A stretch of DNA of 28,940 nt from JBBRMQ01 sp038230775 (GTDB lineage: Bacteria; Acidobacteriota; Thermoanaerobaculia; Gp7-AA8). A program made the translations under genes and the position numbers. How positions within the stretch are numbered: the stretch's first letter is position 1; each line of letters begins with the position of its first letter. This document shows, piece after piece, positions 7,268-14,518 of this stretch. The notes under the pieces are model-generated. The model saw nothing but the letters and a program-made list of their open reading frames with translations, ran no database searches and was not told the origin of the DNA. The DNA is taken from the NCBI GenBank assembly GCA_038230775.1, contig JBBRMQ010000023.1, forward strand, positions 1 through 28,940, read 5' to 3'.

Positions 7268-8595
7268 GCGGCGATCACCTTGAGCTCGACCGAGATCGGC
7301 GTCGGCAGCGAGTCGACGCCGACGGTGGTGCGCGTCGGCTGCACGCGCACGAAGTACTCTCCGTAGACACGATTGAAGGTGTCGAAGTCGCGCTTCATGT
7401 CGGTGAGATAGACCGTGACGTCCAGGACCTTGTCGATCGAGCTTCCCGCTTCCTCGAGGATCGCTTTCACGTTCTCGATGGCCGCACGCGTCTGAACCTC
7501 GATGCCGCCCTGCGGGACCTCGCCGGTCTTCGGCTTGCGCGGGCCGATGCCGGACAGGAAGAGCAGATCGCCGACTTTGCGGGCATGCGGGTAGGGCCCG
7601 ACCGGCGGAGGCGCCTTGTCGGTGACGACGATGCCCCTCACCCGGCCTTCGGCCACTCTCTCCCCGCTGCGCGGGGCGAGGGACGAAGACGGCTCGATTG
7701 CGTTGTGCGTTTCCAGTCCGCTGCCGATTTCCGCGGGCCCTTCGTCGAATTCTTTCTCGAATTCCAACTGCTTGCCGGGAGCCGGCGTCAACTCCACGAT
7801 GCCGCATCCGGTTCCCCACACCGGCTGGTAATCCCACACCTTGCCGTTGTAGCGGTTGTTCTCACCCATGACCGAGCCGAGCCACCAGATGCCTTTGAAG
7901 CCCATGTCGGCATTCGCTTCGCGGCCGAACTCGCGCGCCACCTGCGCGACGTCTTCGAGACGGCCTTCGCCCAGCATCTCGAGAATCTTTCGGTTCCACT
8001 CGTCGTCTTTCGCCGAGGAGATCGCGTCGGTCGAGGGGTCGATGTCGGCCACTTCGTACCGGTTCGACAGATTCGTCACGCATACCACGATCGTCTTCTT
8101 GCCGTAGCGCTCGATCGCCGCGCGGGCCACCGCGCCTAACGTGCGCGTCTCATCACGTTCCGCGTAAATGTTGCACGACACCACCGACGCCGGGATCGCG
8201 TTGTTCGGATTCAGCATCTTCAGCGCGACGACCGTGCCGGTGTCGATGGGAAACCCGTGATAGTTGACCGTGGCAGCCTGCAGCCCGGCTTCCTTCGCCA
8301 GCTCGCAATACAGCCTGCCGAACTCCGGATCGACGCGGAACTCGTACGGGATCTCGCCGAACTGATACCAGTTCTGATCGACGAGCACCCACTTCGGCTT
8401 CGGATCGGTCTGCATCAGGTGGCCGATCACCGAGAACCACTGCGTCGAGTACACGAGCATCAGCTCCGCGCCGGACTGCTCGATCTCGCGCCCAATCGCT
8501 TCGTAATTCGCGCGCAGCGATGCCCAGCCGCGGTTCTTCTCCGGCGCCAGCACAACGTGCGGCTGGCCCGGAACGATGTAGGCCTTAACGATCAA
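7261..8595 (-). CDS. Fusion: class III extradiol dioxygenase alpha-like (non-catalytic) domain + RidA-type 2-aminomuconate deaminase domain
   Basis: A 444-residue two-domain protein. Residues ~1-275 belong to the LigB-like class III extradiol family and resemble the alpha subunit of 2-aminophenol 1,6-dioxygenase. The iron ligands are gone: the first His is G10, the second is Q52 (STQW where the catalytic paralogue has SPHW), and the acidic ligand aligns with Asp in NADMG. Residues ~322-444 are a complete RidA/YjgF domain (GPYPHARKVGDLLFLSG) with the carboxylate-binding Arg at about 422 (QPTRTTV). Stand-alone relatives deaminate 2-aminomuconate to 4-oxalocrotonate. The linker at ~305-321 (LAPRSGERVAEGRVRG) is a translated dispersed repeat. 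The TTG start overlaps the aldolase stop (TTGA) and lacks a Shine-Dalgarno, so translation is probably coupled. The catalytic subunit is probably the protein at 25552-26457. Confidence 0.82.
   Translation of the reverse strand: MIVKAYIVPGQPHVVLAPEKNRGWASLRANYEAIGREIEQSGAELMLVYSTQWFSVIGHLMQTDPKPKWVLVDQNWYQFGEIPYEFRVDPEFGRLYCELAKEAGLQAATVNYHGFPIDTGTVVALKMLNPNNAIPASVVSCNIYAERDETRTLGAVARAAIERYGKKTIVVCVTNLSNRYEVADIDPSTDAISSAKDDEWNRKILEMLGEGRLEDVAQVAREFGREANADMGFKGIWWLGSVMGENNRYNGKVWDYQPVWGTGCGIVELTPAPGKQLEFEKEFDEGPAEIGSGLETHNAIEPSSSLAPRSGERVAEGRVRGIVVTDKAPPPVGPYPHARKVGDLLFLSGIGPRKPKTGEVPQGGIEVQTRAAIENVKAILEEAGSSIDKVLDVTVYLTDMKRDFDTFNRVYGEYFVRVQPTRTTVGVDSLPTPISVELKVIAAC
7634..7682. repeat. REP-like palindromic element, half copy, inside the dioxygenase-deaminase gene
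   Basis: The 49-base tract begins CCCCTCACCCGGCCTTCGG and ends in the hairpin CCCCGCTGCGCGGGG. It matches the first two thirds of the element at 22969-23038 and lacks the right arm present there. It is translated in frame as the inter-domain linker. Elements of this appearance are, to my knowledge, scattered through many bacterial genomes. Confidence 0.75.
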
Positions 8596-9272
8596 TGAAC
8601 GTACGTCGAATCGCGCGGCATCGTGCTCTTCCGCGACTGAATGATGGAGGTCGCGAGGATCACACGCCGGCCGATCTCATCCCACTGTTTCGAGCGCACC
8701 AGATCGGGCACCGCGAGCGATACGCCGAGGTTGACGGCGACGCAGCCAGCGTCGAGGTAGGCGTCGATGGAGTCGAGCGGCACGGGGCCACCGGCGAGCA
8801 TCGGAATGTCGCGGATCGGACCGCGCAACGTGCGGATGTAATCGGGACCGCCGAGGTAGAGGGCCGGAAAGATCTTGACGATGTCCGACCCGGCCTCCCA
8901 TGCCCGAATCACCTCGGTCGCCGTCCCCGCGCCGGCGACGACGAGAAGATCGTTCTCCGCCGCGTACTCGATCACGTGAACGTCGGTGTGCGGCGACACG
9001 ATGATCTGCGCACCGGCACGGCGCGCGGCGGCCGCATCGTTCGAGGTGCGCACCGTACCGGCGGCCATCGTGATCTCCTGCTCCGCGTAGCGCTGCGAGA
9101 GCGTGGAAAGCAGATCGAACGCATCGGGTGTCGTCAGCGTGATCTCGATGATCTTGATACCGTTGCGCGCGTACGAATCGGCGACCGCTTCCGCGGCTTC
9201 GACGCTGTCCTCACGGACGACGCCGACGATTTTGTGAAGCTGAACTTTGGCGAGGAGCTCTTTGCGGGACAT
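8592..9272 (-). CDS. KDPG/KHG-family class I aldolase
   Basis: A 226-residue TIM-barrel aldolase of the Eda family. The Schiff-base lysine is K133 in IVKIFPA, the catalytic glutamate is E43 in KIIEITLTTP, and R20 sits in GVVRED, all at the usual positions. Characterised relatives cleave 2-keto-3-deoxy-6-phosphogluconate or 4-hydroxy-2-oxoglutarate to pyruvate plus an aldehyde. Here it is first in an operon with the extradiol alpha/deaminase fusion and kynB, and no sugar-acid genes are nearby. I infer that it may release pyruvate from a hydroxy-2-oxo acid late in the ring-cleavage route, a step usually done by an unrelated aldolase. The ATG is preceded by a TAAAAT box seven bases upstream and no Shine-Dalgarno, so the transcript is probably leaderless. 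The C-terminal ~15 residues are charged and unlike the family core. Confidence 0.85.
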   Translation of the reverse strand: MSRKELLAKVQLHKIVGVVREDSVEAAEAVADSYARNGIKIIEITLTTPDAFDLLSTLSQRYAEQEITMAAGTVRTSNDAAAARRAGAQIIVSPHTDVHVIEYAAENDLLVVAGAGTATEVIRAWEAGSDIVKIFPALYLGGPDYIRTLRGPIRDIPMLAGGPVPLDSIDAYLDAGCVAVNLGVSLAVPDLVRSKQWDEIGRRVILATSIIQSRKSTMPRDSTYVH

Positions 9273-9279
9273 GGCGCTG

Positions 9280-9285
9280 ATTTTA
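9280..9285 (-). promoter_or_regulatory. Putative -10 box (TAAAAT) of the aldolase/deaminase/kynB operon
   Basis: TAAAAT on the minus strand ends seven bases before the aldolase ATG. Standard spacing puts the transcript start one base before the start codon. No Shine-Dalgarno is present. The box lies right beside the heptamer palindrome at 9297-9371. Confidence 0.5.
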
Positions 9286-9296
9286 GTGCGCCTTCG

Positions 9297-9371
9297 GCGC
9301 GTTGTCAGTTGTCAGTTGTCGGTTGTCAGAAGCGGGTGCTGACAACCGACCACCGAGAACCGACAACGCGC
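9297..9371. repeat. Inverted repeat of tandem heptamers (GTTGTCA family) between divergent operons
   Basis: The left arm holds four heptamers, GTTGTCA, GTTGTCA, GTTGTCG, GTTGTCA (9301-9328). After an 11-base loop, the right arm holds four reverse-complement units, TGACAAC, CGACCAC, CGAGAAC, CGACAAC (9340-9367). The outer flanks GCGCGTTGTC and GACAACGCGC pair perfectly over ten bases. It occupies most of the space between the aldolase operon and mglA, directly upstream of both. Confidence 0.85.
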
Positions 9372-9392
9372 TGCGCAGCGGCGCACGAGTGC

Positions 9393-9415
9393 TAAGCTAA
9401 CCCTCGTCCGGGAGG
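9393..9415 (+). promoter_or_regulatory. Putative -10 box (TAAGCT) and Shine-Dalgarno of mglA
   Basis: TAAGCT at 9393-9398 would start a transcript near 9405. GGGAGG at 9410-9415 lies four bases before the mglA ATG. Unlike several other genes in the window, this one has a conventional leader and ribosome binding site. Confidence 0.45.
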
Positions 9416-9419
9416 CTCC

Positions 9420-10370
9420 ATGGTCCTGATCAACAAAGCCATCAACGAGGTCACGGTCAAGCTCGTCTACTACGGGCCGGGCCTGTGCGGAAAAACGACG
9501 AATCTCGAGAAGATCTACGGGAATCCCAAGCTCGAGCACAAGGGCAAGATGATCTCGATGTCCACCGAGACCGATCGCACGCTCTTTTTCGACTTCATGC
9601 CGATGGAGCTGGGGACGATCGGTGGCCAGAAGGTTCGCGTCCAGTTGTACACGGTGCCCGGACAGGTGTTCTACGACGCGACGCGCAAGCTCGTGCTGCG
9701 TGGCGCCGACGGCATTGTGTTCGTCGCTGACTCGCAGAACACGATGCGCGAGTCGAACACTGACAGCCTCGAGAATCTGAAAACGAACCTCCGCCTCAAC
9801 CGCCTCGACCCTGAGAAGGTCGCACTCGTCTTCCAGTACAACAAGCGCGACCTTCCGAATGTCGACACGGTCGACGACATGAACGCGTACATGAAACCGG
9901 GCAGCAACATCACCGTGGTGGAAGCTGCCGCCAAGACCGGCCTCGGCGTCACTGCCACGCTTCGTGCCGCGATCACACGCATCCTGGACAACCTGAAGAA
10001 CAGCGTCGATACGACGCTGCACGATGAACCAGAGCTCGCCGCGCCGGACATGACGCAGCGCGCCGGCGTCACGCAATCCTCGGCCGGGACGCCGAAGTTG
10101 TCGATGAAGCCGACGCCCGCGGCGCCGGAACCGTTCCCCGCACCAGCGTTCACGAAGCCCGCCCCCGCGCCACCGCCGCAGGCTGCCGTCGAGGAAGAAC
10201 CGTTCGGCGGCGTGACCGTCGCCGAGCCGGAAGTCGCGGCCCGTGGAGATCGCGCCGCGCTCCAGTCGCTGCTGACCGGTGCACGTCAGGTCGTTGCCTC
10301 ACTCGAGACGGCGCTCGAGAGCGCCCGCAATCACGAGCGCGCGATCGCGGAGAAGCTCGAGCGCGCCTGA
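9420..10370 (+). CDS. mglA: MglA-type small Ras-like GTPase with C-terminal Pro/Ala-rich and coiled-coil extension
   Basis: A 316-residue protein. Residues 1-~195 are an MglA-class GTPase with P-loop GPGLCGKT (19-26), TVPGQ at 78-82 (threonine at 78 instead of the Ras aspartate is the MglA hallmark) and NKRDLP near 140. In Myxococcus, MglA sets cell polarity and drives gliding and pilus motility, and homologues occur in many non-motile bacteria. The ~120-residue tail is absent from typical MglA: a Pro/Ala-rich linker (about 225-270), then a charged helix near 275-316 likely to form a coiled coil. No MglB (roadblock) partner is adjacent. It heads an apparent operon with a methyltransferase and the three bacillithiol genes, six bases before the methyltransferase. 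A link to bacillithiol is positional only. Confidence 0.9.
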   Translation: MVLINKAINEVTVKLVYYGPGLCGKTTNLEKIYGNPKLEHKGKMISMSTETDRTLFFDFMPMELGTIGGQKVRVQLYTVPGQVFYDATRKLVLRGADGIVFVADSQNTMRESNTDSLENLKTNLRLNRLDPEKVALVFQYNKRDLPNVDTVDDMNAYMKPGSNITVVEAAAKTGLGVTATLRAAITRILDNLKNSVDTTLHDEPELAAPDMTQRAGVTQSSAGTPKLSMKPTPAAPEPFPAPAFTKPAPAPPPQAAVEEEPFGGVTVAEPEVAARGDRAALQSLLTGARQVVASLETALESARNHERAIAEKLERA

Positions 10371-10376
10371 GGCCCG

Positions 10377-11087
10377 ATGGCCTGGTTCCAGGAATGGTTC
10401 GGCGAGGACTACCTCGATCTGTATTCGCATCGCGACGCGAGTGAAGCGAAGCAGCAGGTTGCGTTTTTCAAACATCGTTGCGGCACCGTCAACGGCCCGG
10501 TCCTCGATCTCGCGTGTGGCACCGGCCGTCACATCCGCGAGCTCGAAGATGCGGGATATCGGACCGTCGGATGCGACCTCGCGTACATGCTGCTGCGCAC
10601 CGGGATCAGTGAACTGGGACCGATGCACGTCGCGCGTGCTGACATGCGCAGCTTGCCTTTCTGTTCGGGATCGCTCGCGGGACTGGTCAATTTCTTCACC
10701 AGCTTCGGCTACTTCACGAGCGAGGACGAGAACCTGCAGGTCGTCGTCGAGATGGCTCGAGTTCTCGGGACCCACGCACCTTTTCTCTTCGATTACCTGA
10801 ACGTTCATCATGCTCTCAGAATGCTGATCGAACGCGAGAAACGAACGACACCGAACGGCGACGTGTTCATCGAACGGTGGTTCGACGCCTCCGATCGCTC
10901 CTTCAACAAACGGATCACCATCGGATCAAAACGTTACCTGGAGCGCGTTCGCGGTTACGATCTGGACGAGATCACCGCGATGTTCACCTCCAGCGGCCTG
11001 GCGATTCGATCCGCATTTGGCGATTTCGACGGAGGAAAGTTCCAGCCGTCGTCGCCGCGCCTCATCATCGTCGGGAGTCGCCAATGA
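10377..11087 (+). CDS. Class I SAM-dependent methyltransferase
   Basis: A 236-residue Rossmann-type methyltransferase with motif I VLDLACGTGRH (about residues 42-52), an acidic residue after strand 2 (TVGCDLAY) and motif II/III regions (ARADMRSLPF, then LVNFFTSFGYF). The family is normal in length; the substrate is not identifiable. It starts six bases after mglA and its stop overlaps the bshC start (ATGA), so it is surely co-transcribed with the bacillithiol genes. A role in modifying bacillithiol or its conjugates is possible, but it could equally act on another small molecule. Confidence 0.85.
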   Translation: MAWFQEWFGEDYLDLYSHRDASEAKQQVAFFKHRCGTVNGPVLDLACGTGRHIRELEDAGYRTVGCDLAYMLLRTGISELGPMHVARADMRSLPFCSGSLAGLVNFFTSFGYFTSEDENLQVVVEMARVLGTHAPFLFDYLNVHHALRMLIEREKRTTPNGDVFIERWFDASDRSFNKRITIGSKRYLERVRGYDLDEITAMFTSSGLAIRSAFGDFDGGKFQPSSPRLIIVGSRQ

Positions 11088-12610
11088 CGGAGCCGGGCTG
11101 TTACCGCGTTCCCCTCGTGCACTACCCCGGCATGAACCGGTTCGTGCTCGACTGGCTGCACGGCGACCAGCGATTCCTGCCGAGAAGTGTGGGGCCAGCC
11201 CTCCGGCTGGCCAAGGCCAACCCTAGGGTTGGCCCTACACAGACCCTCGTCGACGCGCTCGTTGCATCCAATCGCAAGTGGGGTCTCGAGGTCGACGACG
11301 AGCTCAAACGCTGGGCGGCCGGCGAAACGTTGACCGTGATCGCCGGCCAGCAAACCGGCTTCGCGGGCGGACCGCTGTACACGATCGCGAAGCTTGCATC
11401 GCTGCTCAAGATGAAGCGCGACAACGAAGCGCGTGGCGTCCCGACGACGGTGTTCTTCTGGCTCGCGACGGAAGATCACGACTTCGACGAGGTGGCGAAC
11501 ATCGCGCTGCCGAACGACGATCCAAAGCGGCAGACGGATCTCGTGCACCTGCGCGCTGCGCGGTTTCACGACTCGAAAGCTCCAGTCGGGCCGCAGCCGG
11601 TTCCAGAGCCGCTCATCGCCGATTTCCTCGCCACGACCCACATCGAGCGGCCGTCATGGCTGCGTCCCGGCATCACCTTCGCCGATTCATTCGCCGGGCT
11701 CCTGGCCACCGCGGTCGATGGCAAGTTCATCCTCATCGACTCGATGCTGCCGGAGCTTCGCCAGGCGGGCGCGCCGATCATCGAGAAGATCCTCACCCGC
11801 TGGCAGGACGTTCAGAACGAGATTGCCGCGCGATCGGAAGCTCTGCAGAAGGCGGGCTACGCACCGCAGGTGACGCCGCGGCCGGGCGAGGACTACACGC
11901 TGCTTTTTCATATCGACGAGAACGGCAATCGCGAGCTGTTGCATCGCCCCAACGGCGCTCCGTCGCACGAACGGCTTTCGACGTCCGCGCTCACGCGACC
12001 GTTGCTTCAGGACTTCGTTCTTAGACCGGATGTCTTCGTAGGCGGCCCCGCGGAAATCGCGTACTTCGCACAGATCGCGCCGCTGCACGAGATGCTCGAC
12101 GTTCCCATGCCACGCATCGCGTTGCGCGCGCACGTTCTCGCGGGATCGCGCGCCGTCGTCCGCCGATTCTCGAAATACGCGATCAATCCGGAAGAGATCT
12201 TCGCGTCCCCGGAAGAAGTGCTCGAGAGCCACGAGCCTCGCGGCGTCACCGAGGTCCGCGCCATCGCCTCGGAAGCGGAGCGCGAGCTCGGCGAACACAT
12301 CGCGAAGATCCGCGAGCTGGCGTTGCCGGCCGATCACGCCGTCGCGCGCTCGATCAATCGCTCGATCGGTCACATCAACTATCACTTCCGCAAGCTCACC
12401 GAGCGCGCTATCCGCGGCCTGGTGCGGAAAGATCGCGATCGCTTCGCCGCCGCGCGCGAGCTGGTCGCGACGTTCTTCCCCGATCAACACGTGCAGGACC
12501 GGGTAGTGGCTTGGATTCCTTTCTGGCTTCGCTACGGGCCCGCGTTCATCGAACGGATGGTGGCCGAGGTGGAGCCGGACGAGCCGACCTTCAAGATCGT
12601 GGGGCTGTGA
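11084..12610 (+). CDS. bshC: Bacillithiol biosynthesis cysteine-adding enzyme BshC
   Basis: A 508-residue protein from the ATG that overlaps the methyltransferase stop. It shows BshC family features: GEFLTVIAGQQTGF-like sequence here as TLTVIAGQQTGFAGGPLYT, then VFFWLATEDHDFDEV, and a C-terminal half with FVGGPAEIAYFAQ. BshC adds cysteine to the glucosaminyl-malate made by BshA and BshB, completing bacillithiol in the cytoplasm. Length fits the family (about 500-540). Codons 35-52 derive from a palindromic repeat inserted in frame (VGPALRLAKANPRVGP) in a variable surface region before LVDALVASNRKWG. The reading frame remains intact, so function may be retained. The open frame extends ~70 codons further upstream only inside the methyltransferase gene. 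It is followed by bshB1 with a one-base overlap. Confidence 0.92.
   Translation: MTEPGCYRVPLVHYPGMNRFVLDWLHGDQRFLPRSVGPALRLAKANPRVGPTQTLVDALVASNRKWGLEVDDELKRWAAGETLTVIAGQQTGFAGGPLYTIAKLASLLKMKRDNEARGVPTTVFFWLATEDHDFDEVANIALPNDDPKRQTDLVHLRAARFHDSKAPVGPQPVPEPLIADFLATTHIERPSWLRPGITFADSFAGLLATAVDGKFILIDSMLPELRQAGAPIIEKILTRWQDVQNEIAARSEALQKAGYAPQVTPRPGEDYTLLFHIDENGNRELLHRPNGAPSHERLSTSALTRPLLQDFVLRPDVFVGGPAEIAYFAQIAPLHEMLDVPMPRIALRAHVLAGSRAVVRRFSKYAINPEEIFASPEEVLESHEPRGVTEVRAIASEAERELGEHIAKIRELALPADHAVARSINRSIGHINYHFRKLTERAIRGLVRKDRDRFAAARELVATFFPDQHVQDRVVAWIPFWLRYGPAFIERMVAEVEPDEPTFKIVGL
11187..11240. repeat. Paired-hairpin palindromic element with GTGT...ACAC ends, inserted in frame in bshC
   Basis: The 54-base element has two adjacent hairpins, GGCCAGCC/GGCTGGCC and GGCCAACCC/GGGTTGGCC. 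They are enclosed by ends GTGTGGGGCCA and TGGCCCTACAC that pair with one mismatch. Its length is a multiple of three, so it adds 18 codons without a stop. The element at 20779-20840 has the same plan and nearly the same ends. Confidence 0.8.
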
Positions 12611-13338
12611 TGGCGAAATCGGAACACGTCGATGTCCTCTTCTTCGCCGCTCATGCGGACGACCTCGAGCTTTCGTGCGGCGGCACGATCGCGCACTTCG
12701 TGGGGCGCGGCCAGCGGGTCGGCATGATCGAGCTGACGCACGGCGAGATGGGAACGCGCGGCGACGCGCCGACGCGTAAGCGCGAGGCGGATGCGGCGAT
12801 GAAGATCGTCGGAGCGAGCTTTCGCGAGCAGCTCGACTTCGGCGACGGCGCCCTGCGCACCGGCCGCGAGGAAGAGCTGCAGGTGATCGACGTCCTGCGC
12901 CGGTTCACACCGTCGGCGATCTTCGCCCCATGGCCCGACGATCGCCACCCCGATCACTCACGGACCGGAAAGCTCGTCACCGACGCCTGGTTTTACGCAG
13001 GCTTGCGACGTTTGCAATCGAAACGTGACGCGCATCGTCCCCAAGCTGTCATCTACTACATCCAGAACTACATGGTCCCGCCGAGCTTCGTCGTGGACGT
13101 GACCAACACCTGGGACAAGAAGATGAAAGCGATCGCCGCGTTCAAATCGCAGTTTCACAATCCGAAGTCGAACGAGCCCGAGACGTTCATCTCGAAGGGC
13201 GGATTCCTCGAGATGATCGAGGCGCGCGGGCGGCATTTCGGAGCGCTCATCGGCGCGGCCTACGGCGAGGCCTACGTCACCAAACAACCGCCGAAGATTG
13301 ACGACGTGATCGCCGCGTACAGCGGACGCGAGGTCTGA
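12610..13338 (+). CDS. bshB1: Bacillithiol biosynthesis deacetylase BshB1
   Basis: A 242-residue PIG-L/LmbE-family zinc hydrolase. The metal-binding motif is near the start (AAHADDLELSCGGT, with H15, D18) and the third ligand region is DDRHPDHSRTG near 110-118. BshB removes the acetyl group from N-acetylglucosaminyl-malate, giving the free amine used by BshC. The sequence THGEMGTRGDAPTRKREA is characteristic of BshB1 among PIG-L proteins. The family's more usual AHPDD reads AHADD here. The start is taken at the ATG that shares one base with the bshC stop (TGATG); the same TGATG junction joins it to bshA. An in-frame start further upstream would lie inside bshC. Confidence 0.94.
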   Translation: MAKSEHVDVLFFAAHADDLELSCGGTIAHFVGRGQRVGMIELTHGEMGTRGDAPTRKREADAAMKIVGASFREQLDFGDGALRTGREEELQVIDVLRRFTPSAIFAPWPDDRHPDHSRTGKLVTDAWFYAGLRRLQSKRDAHRPQAVIYYIQNYMVPPSFVVDVTNTWDKKMKAIAAFKSQFHNPKSNEPETFISKGGFLEMIEARGRHFGALIGAAYGEAYVTKQPPKIDDVIAAYSGREV

Positions 13339-14483
13339 TGCGAATCGGAATCACCTGCTATCCCACGTTCGGCGGCTCTGGCGTCGTCGCCACGGAGCTC
13401 GGCATCGCCCTGGCCAAAGGCGGCGACGATGTGCACTTCATCAGCTACGCACTGCCGTCGCGACTGAACTTCTCGCACGAGCGCGTCCGCTTCCACGAAG
13501 TCACCGTCACCCCGTATCCGCTCTTCGATCCCTACCCGCCGTACACGCTGGCACTGGCCACGAAAATGGCGGAGGTCGCCGACTACGAGAAGCTCGACGT
13601 GCTGCACGTGCACTACGCGATTCCGCACGCCATCAGCGCTCACCTCGCAAAACAGATCCTCGGATCCACCGACCTCAAAGTTGTGACGACGCTTCACGGC
13701 ACCGACATCACGCTCGTGGGCCGAGATCCGAGCTATCTGCCGATCACGAAGTTCGGCATCGAAGTCTCCGACGGCGTCACCGCGGTCTCGAAGTGGCTGC
13801 ATGAAGAGACGGCGAAGAACTTCGCGACCACGAAGGCGATCGAAGTCATTCCAAACTTCGTCGACCCCGCGCGATTCCGTCCGAATCGCGGCGGGCTCTG
13901 TCACATGTTCGGCGCGTCGACTGACAGGATGATCGTCCACGTCTCGAATTTCCGGCCGGTGAAGCGCGTGATGGACGTGCTCGCGGTCTTCGAGCGCGTC
14001 ACGCGCGTGATCCCCAGCCGGCTGGTGATGATCGGCGACGGCCCCGATCGCTCGGTAGCCGAGGCATTCTGCCGCGACCGACGCCTCCGCGACCGCGTCT
14101 TCTTCCTCGGCAACGTCCCTAATCTCGAAGAGATCGTCGGTGCGAGCGATCTCTTCCTGCTGCCATCCGAGGCGGAGTCGTTCGGCATGGCGGCGCTGGA
14201 GGCGATGGCTTCCGAAGTGCCGGTGATTGCGACCAATGCCGGTGGATTGCCCGAGGTGGTGACGGACGGCGAGACGGGATTTCTGCTGCCGGTTGGTGAT
14301 GTCGACGGCATGGCGGCGCGCGCCATCGAGATCATTTCCGACCGCGCGCTCCAGGATCGTCTGGGACGCAACGGACGCCACGTCGCGGAAACGAAGTTCA
14401 ACGTCCACGAGGTCGTGCCGCGCTACCGCCGGTTCTACGAGAGCGTCGGCGCACTTGGGATTAGGCGCGAGATGGGAAGCTAA
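13338..14483 (+). CDS. bshA: N-acetyl-alpha-D-glucosaminyl L-malate synthase BshA
   Basis: A 381-residue GT4 glycosyltransferase of the BshA type. It opens with MRIGITCYPTFGGSGVVATELG, whose GGSG loop binds substrate. It contains VVTTLHGTDITLVG and, near residue 280, the donor-binding signature EAESFGMAALEAMASEVPVI. BshA transfers GlcNAc from UDP-GlcNAc to L-malate, the first step of bacillithiol synthesis. The length is normal (about 375-380). It is the last gene of the mglA-bsh operon, joined to bshB1 by a one-base overlap. The gene order bshC-bshB1-bshA is the reverse of pathway order. Downstream lies a 38-bp perfect inverted repeat before the convergent transglycosylase gene. Confidence 0.95.
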   Translation: MRIGITCYPTFGGSGVVATELGIALAKGGDDVHFISYALPSRLNFSHERVRFHEVTVTPYPLFDPYPPYTLALATKMAEVADYEKLDVLHVHYAIPHAISAHLAKQILGSTDLKVVTTLHGTDITLVGRDPSYLPITKFGIEVSDGVTAVSKWLHEETAKNFATTKAIEVIPNFVDPARFRPNRGGLCHMFGASTDRMIVHVSNFRPVKRVMDVLAVFERVTRVIPSRLVMIGDGPDRSVAEAFCRDRRLRDRVFFLGNVPNLEEIVGASDLFLLPSEAESFGMAALEAMASEVPVIATNAGGLPEVVTDGETGFLLPVGDVDGMAARAIEIISDRALQDRLGRNGRHVAETKFNVHEVVPRYRRFYESVGALGIRREMGS

Positions 14484-14518
14484 GTGGCTGGGGAAGTGAA
14501 GGTGGGCAAGATGGGGGA

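Noticed and set aside
7634..7682. Frameshift or assembly error joining two genes
   Set aside because: The frame is open throughout without a stop. The joining tract is a recognisable repeat with a second copy in the window, so insertion explains the fusion without invoking an error, although raw reads would settle it.
7268..7837. Upstream extension of kynB to a 384-codon protein
   Set aside because: The extension is a shadow of the RidA domain coding sequence. The cyclase-family N-terminus (LIDISPVLD) begins at the GTG at 7267.
9297..9371. CRISPR array from repeated GTTGTC units
   Set aside because: The units are 7 bases, contiguous, without spacers, and reversed in the second half. There are no cas genes.
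10877..11083. N-terminal extension of bshC
   Set aside because: The extra ~69 codons lie inside the methyltransferase gene and read as basic low-complexity sequence. The BshC family start and the ATGA overlap fit the ATG at 11084.
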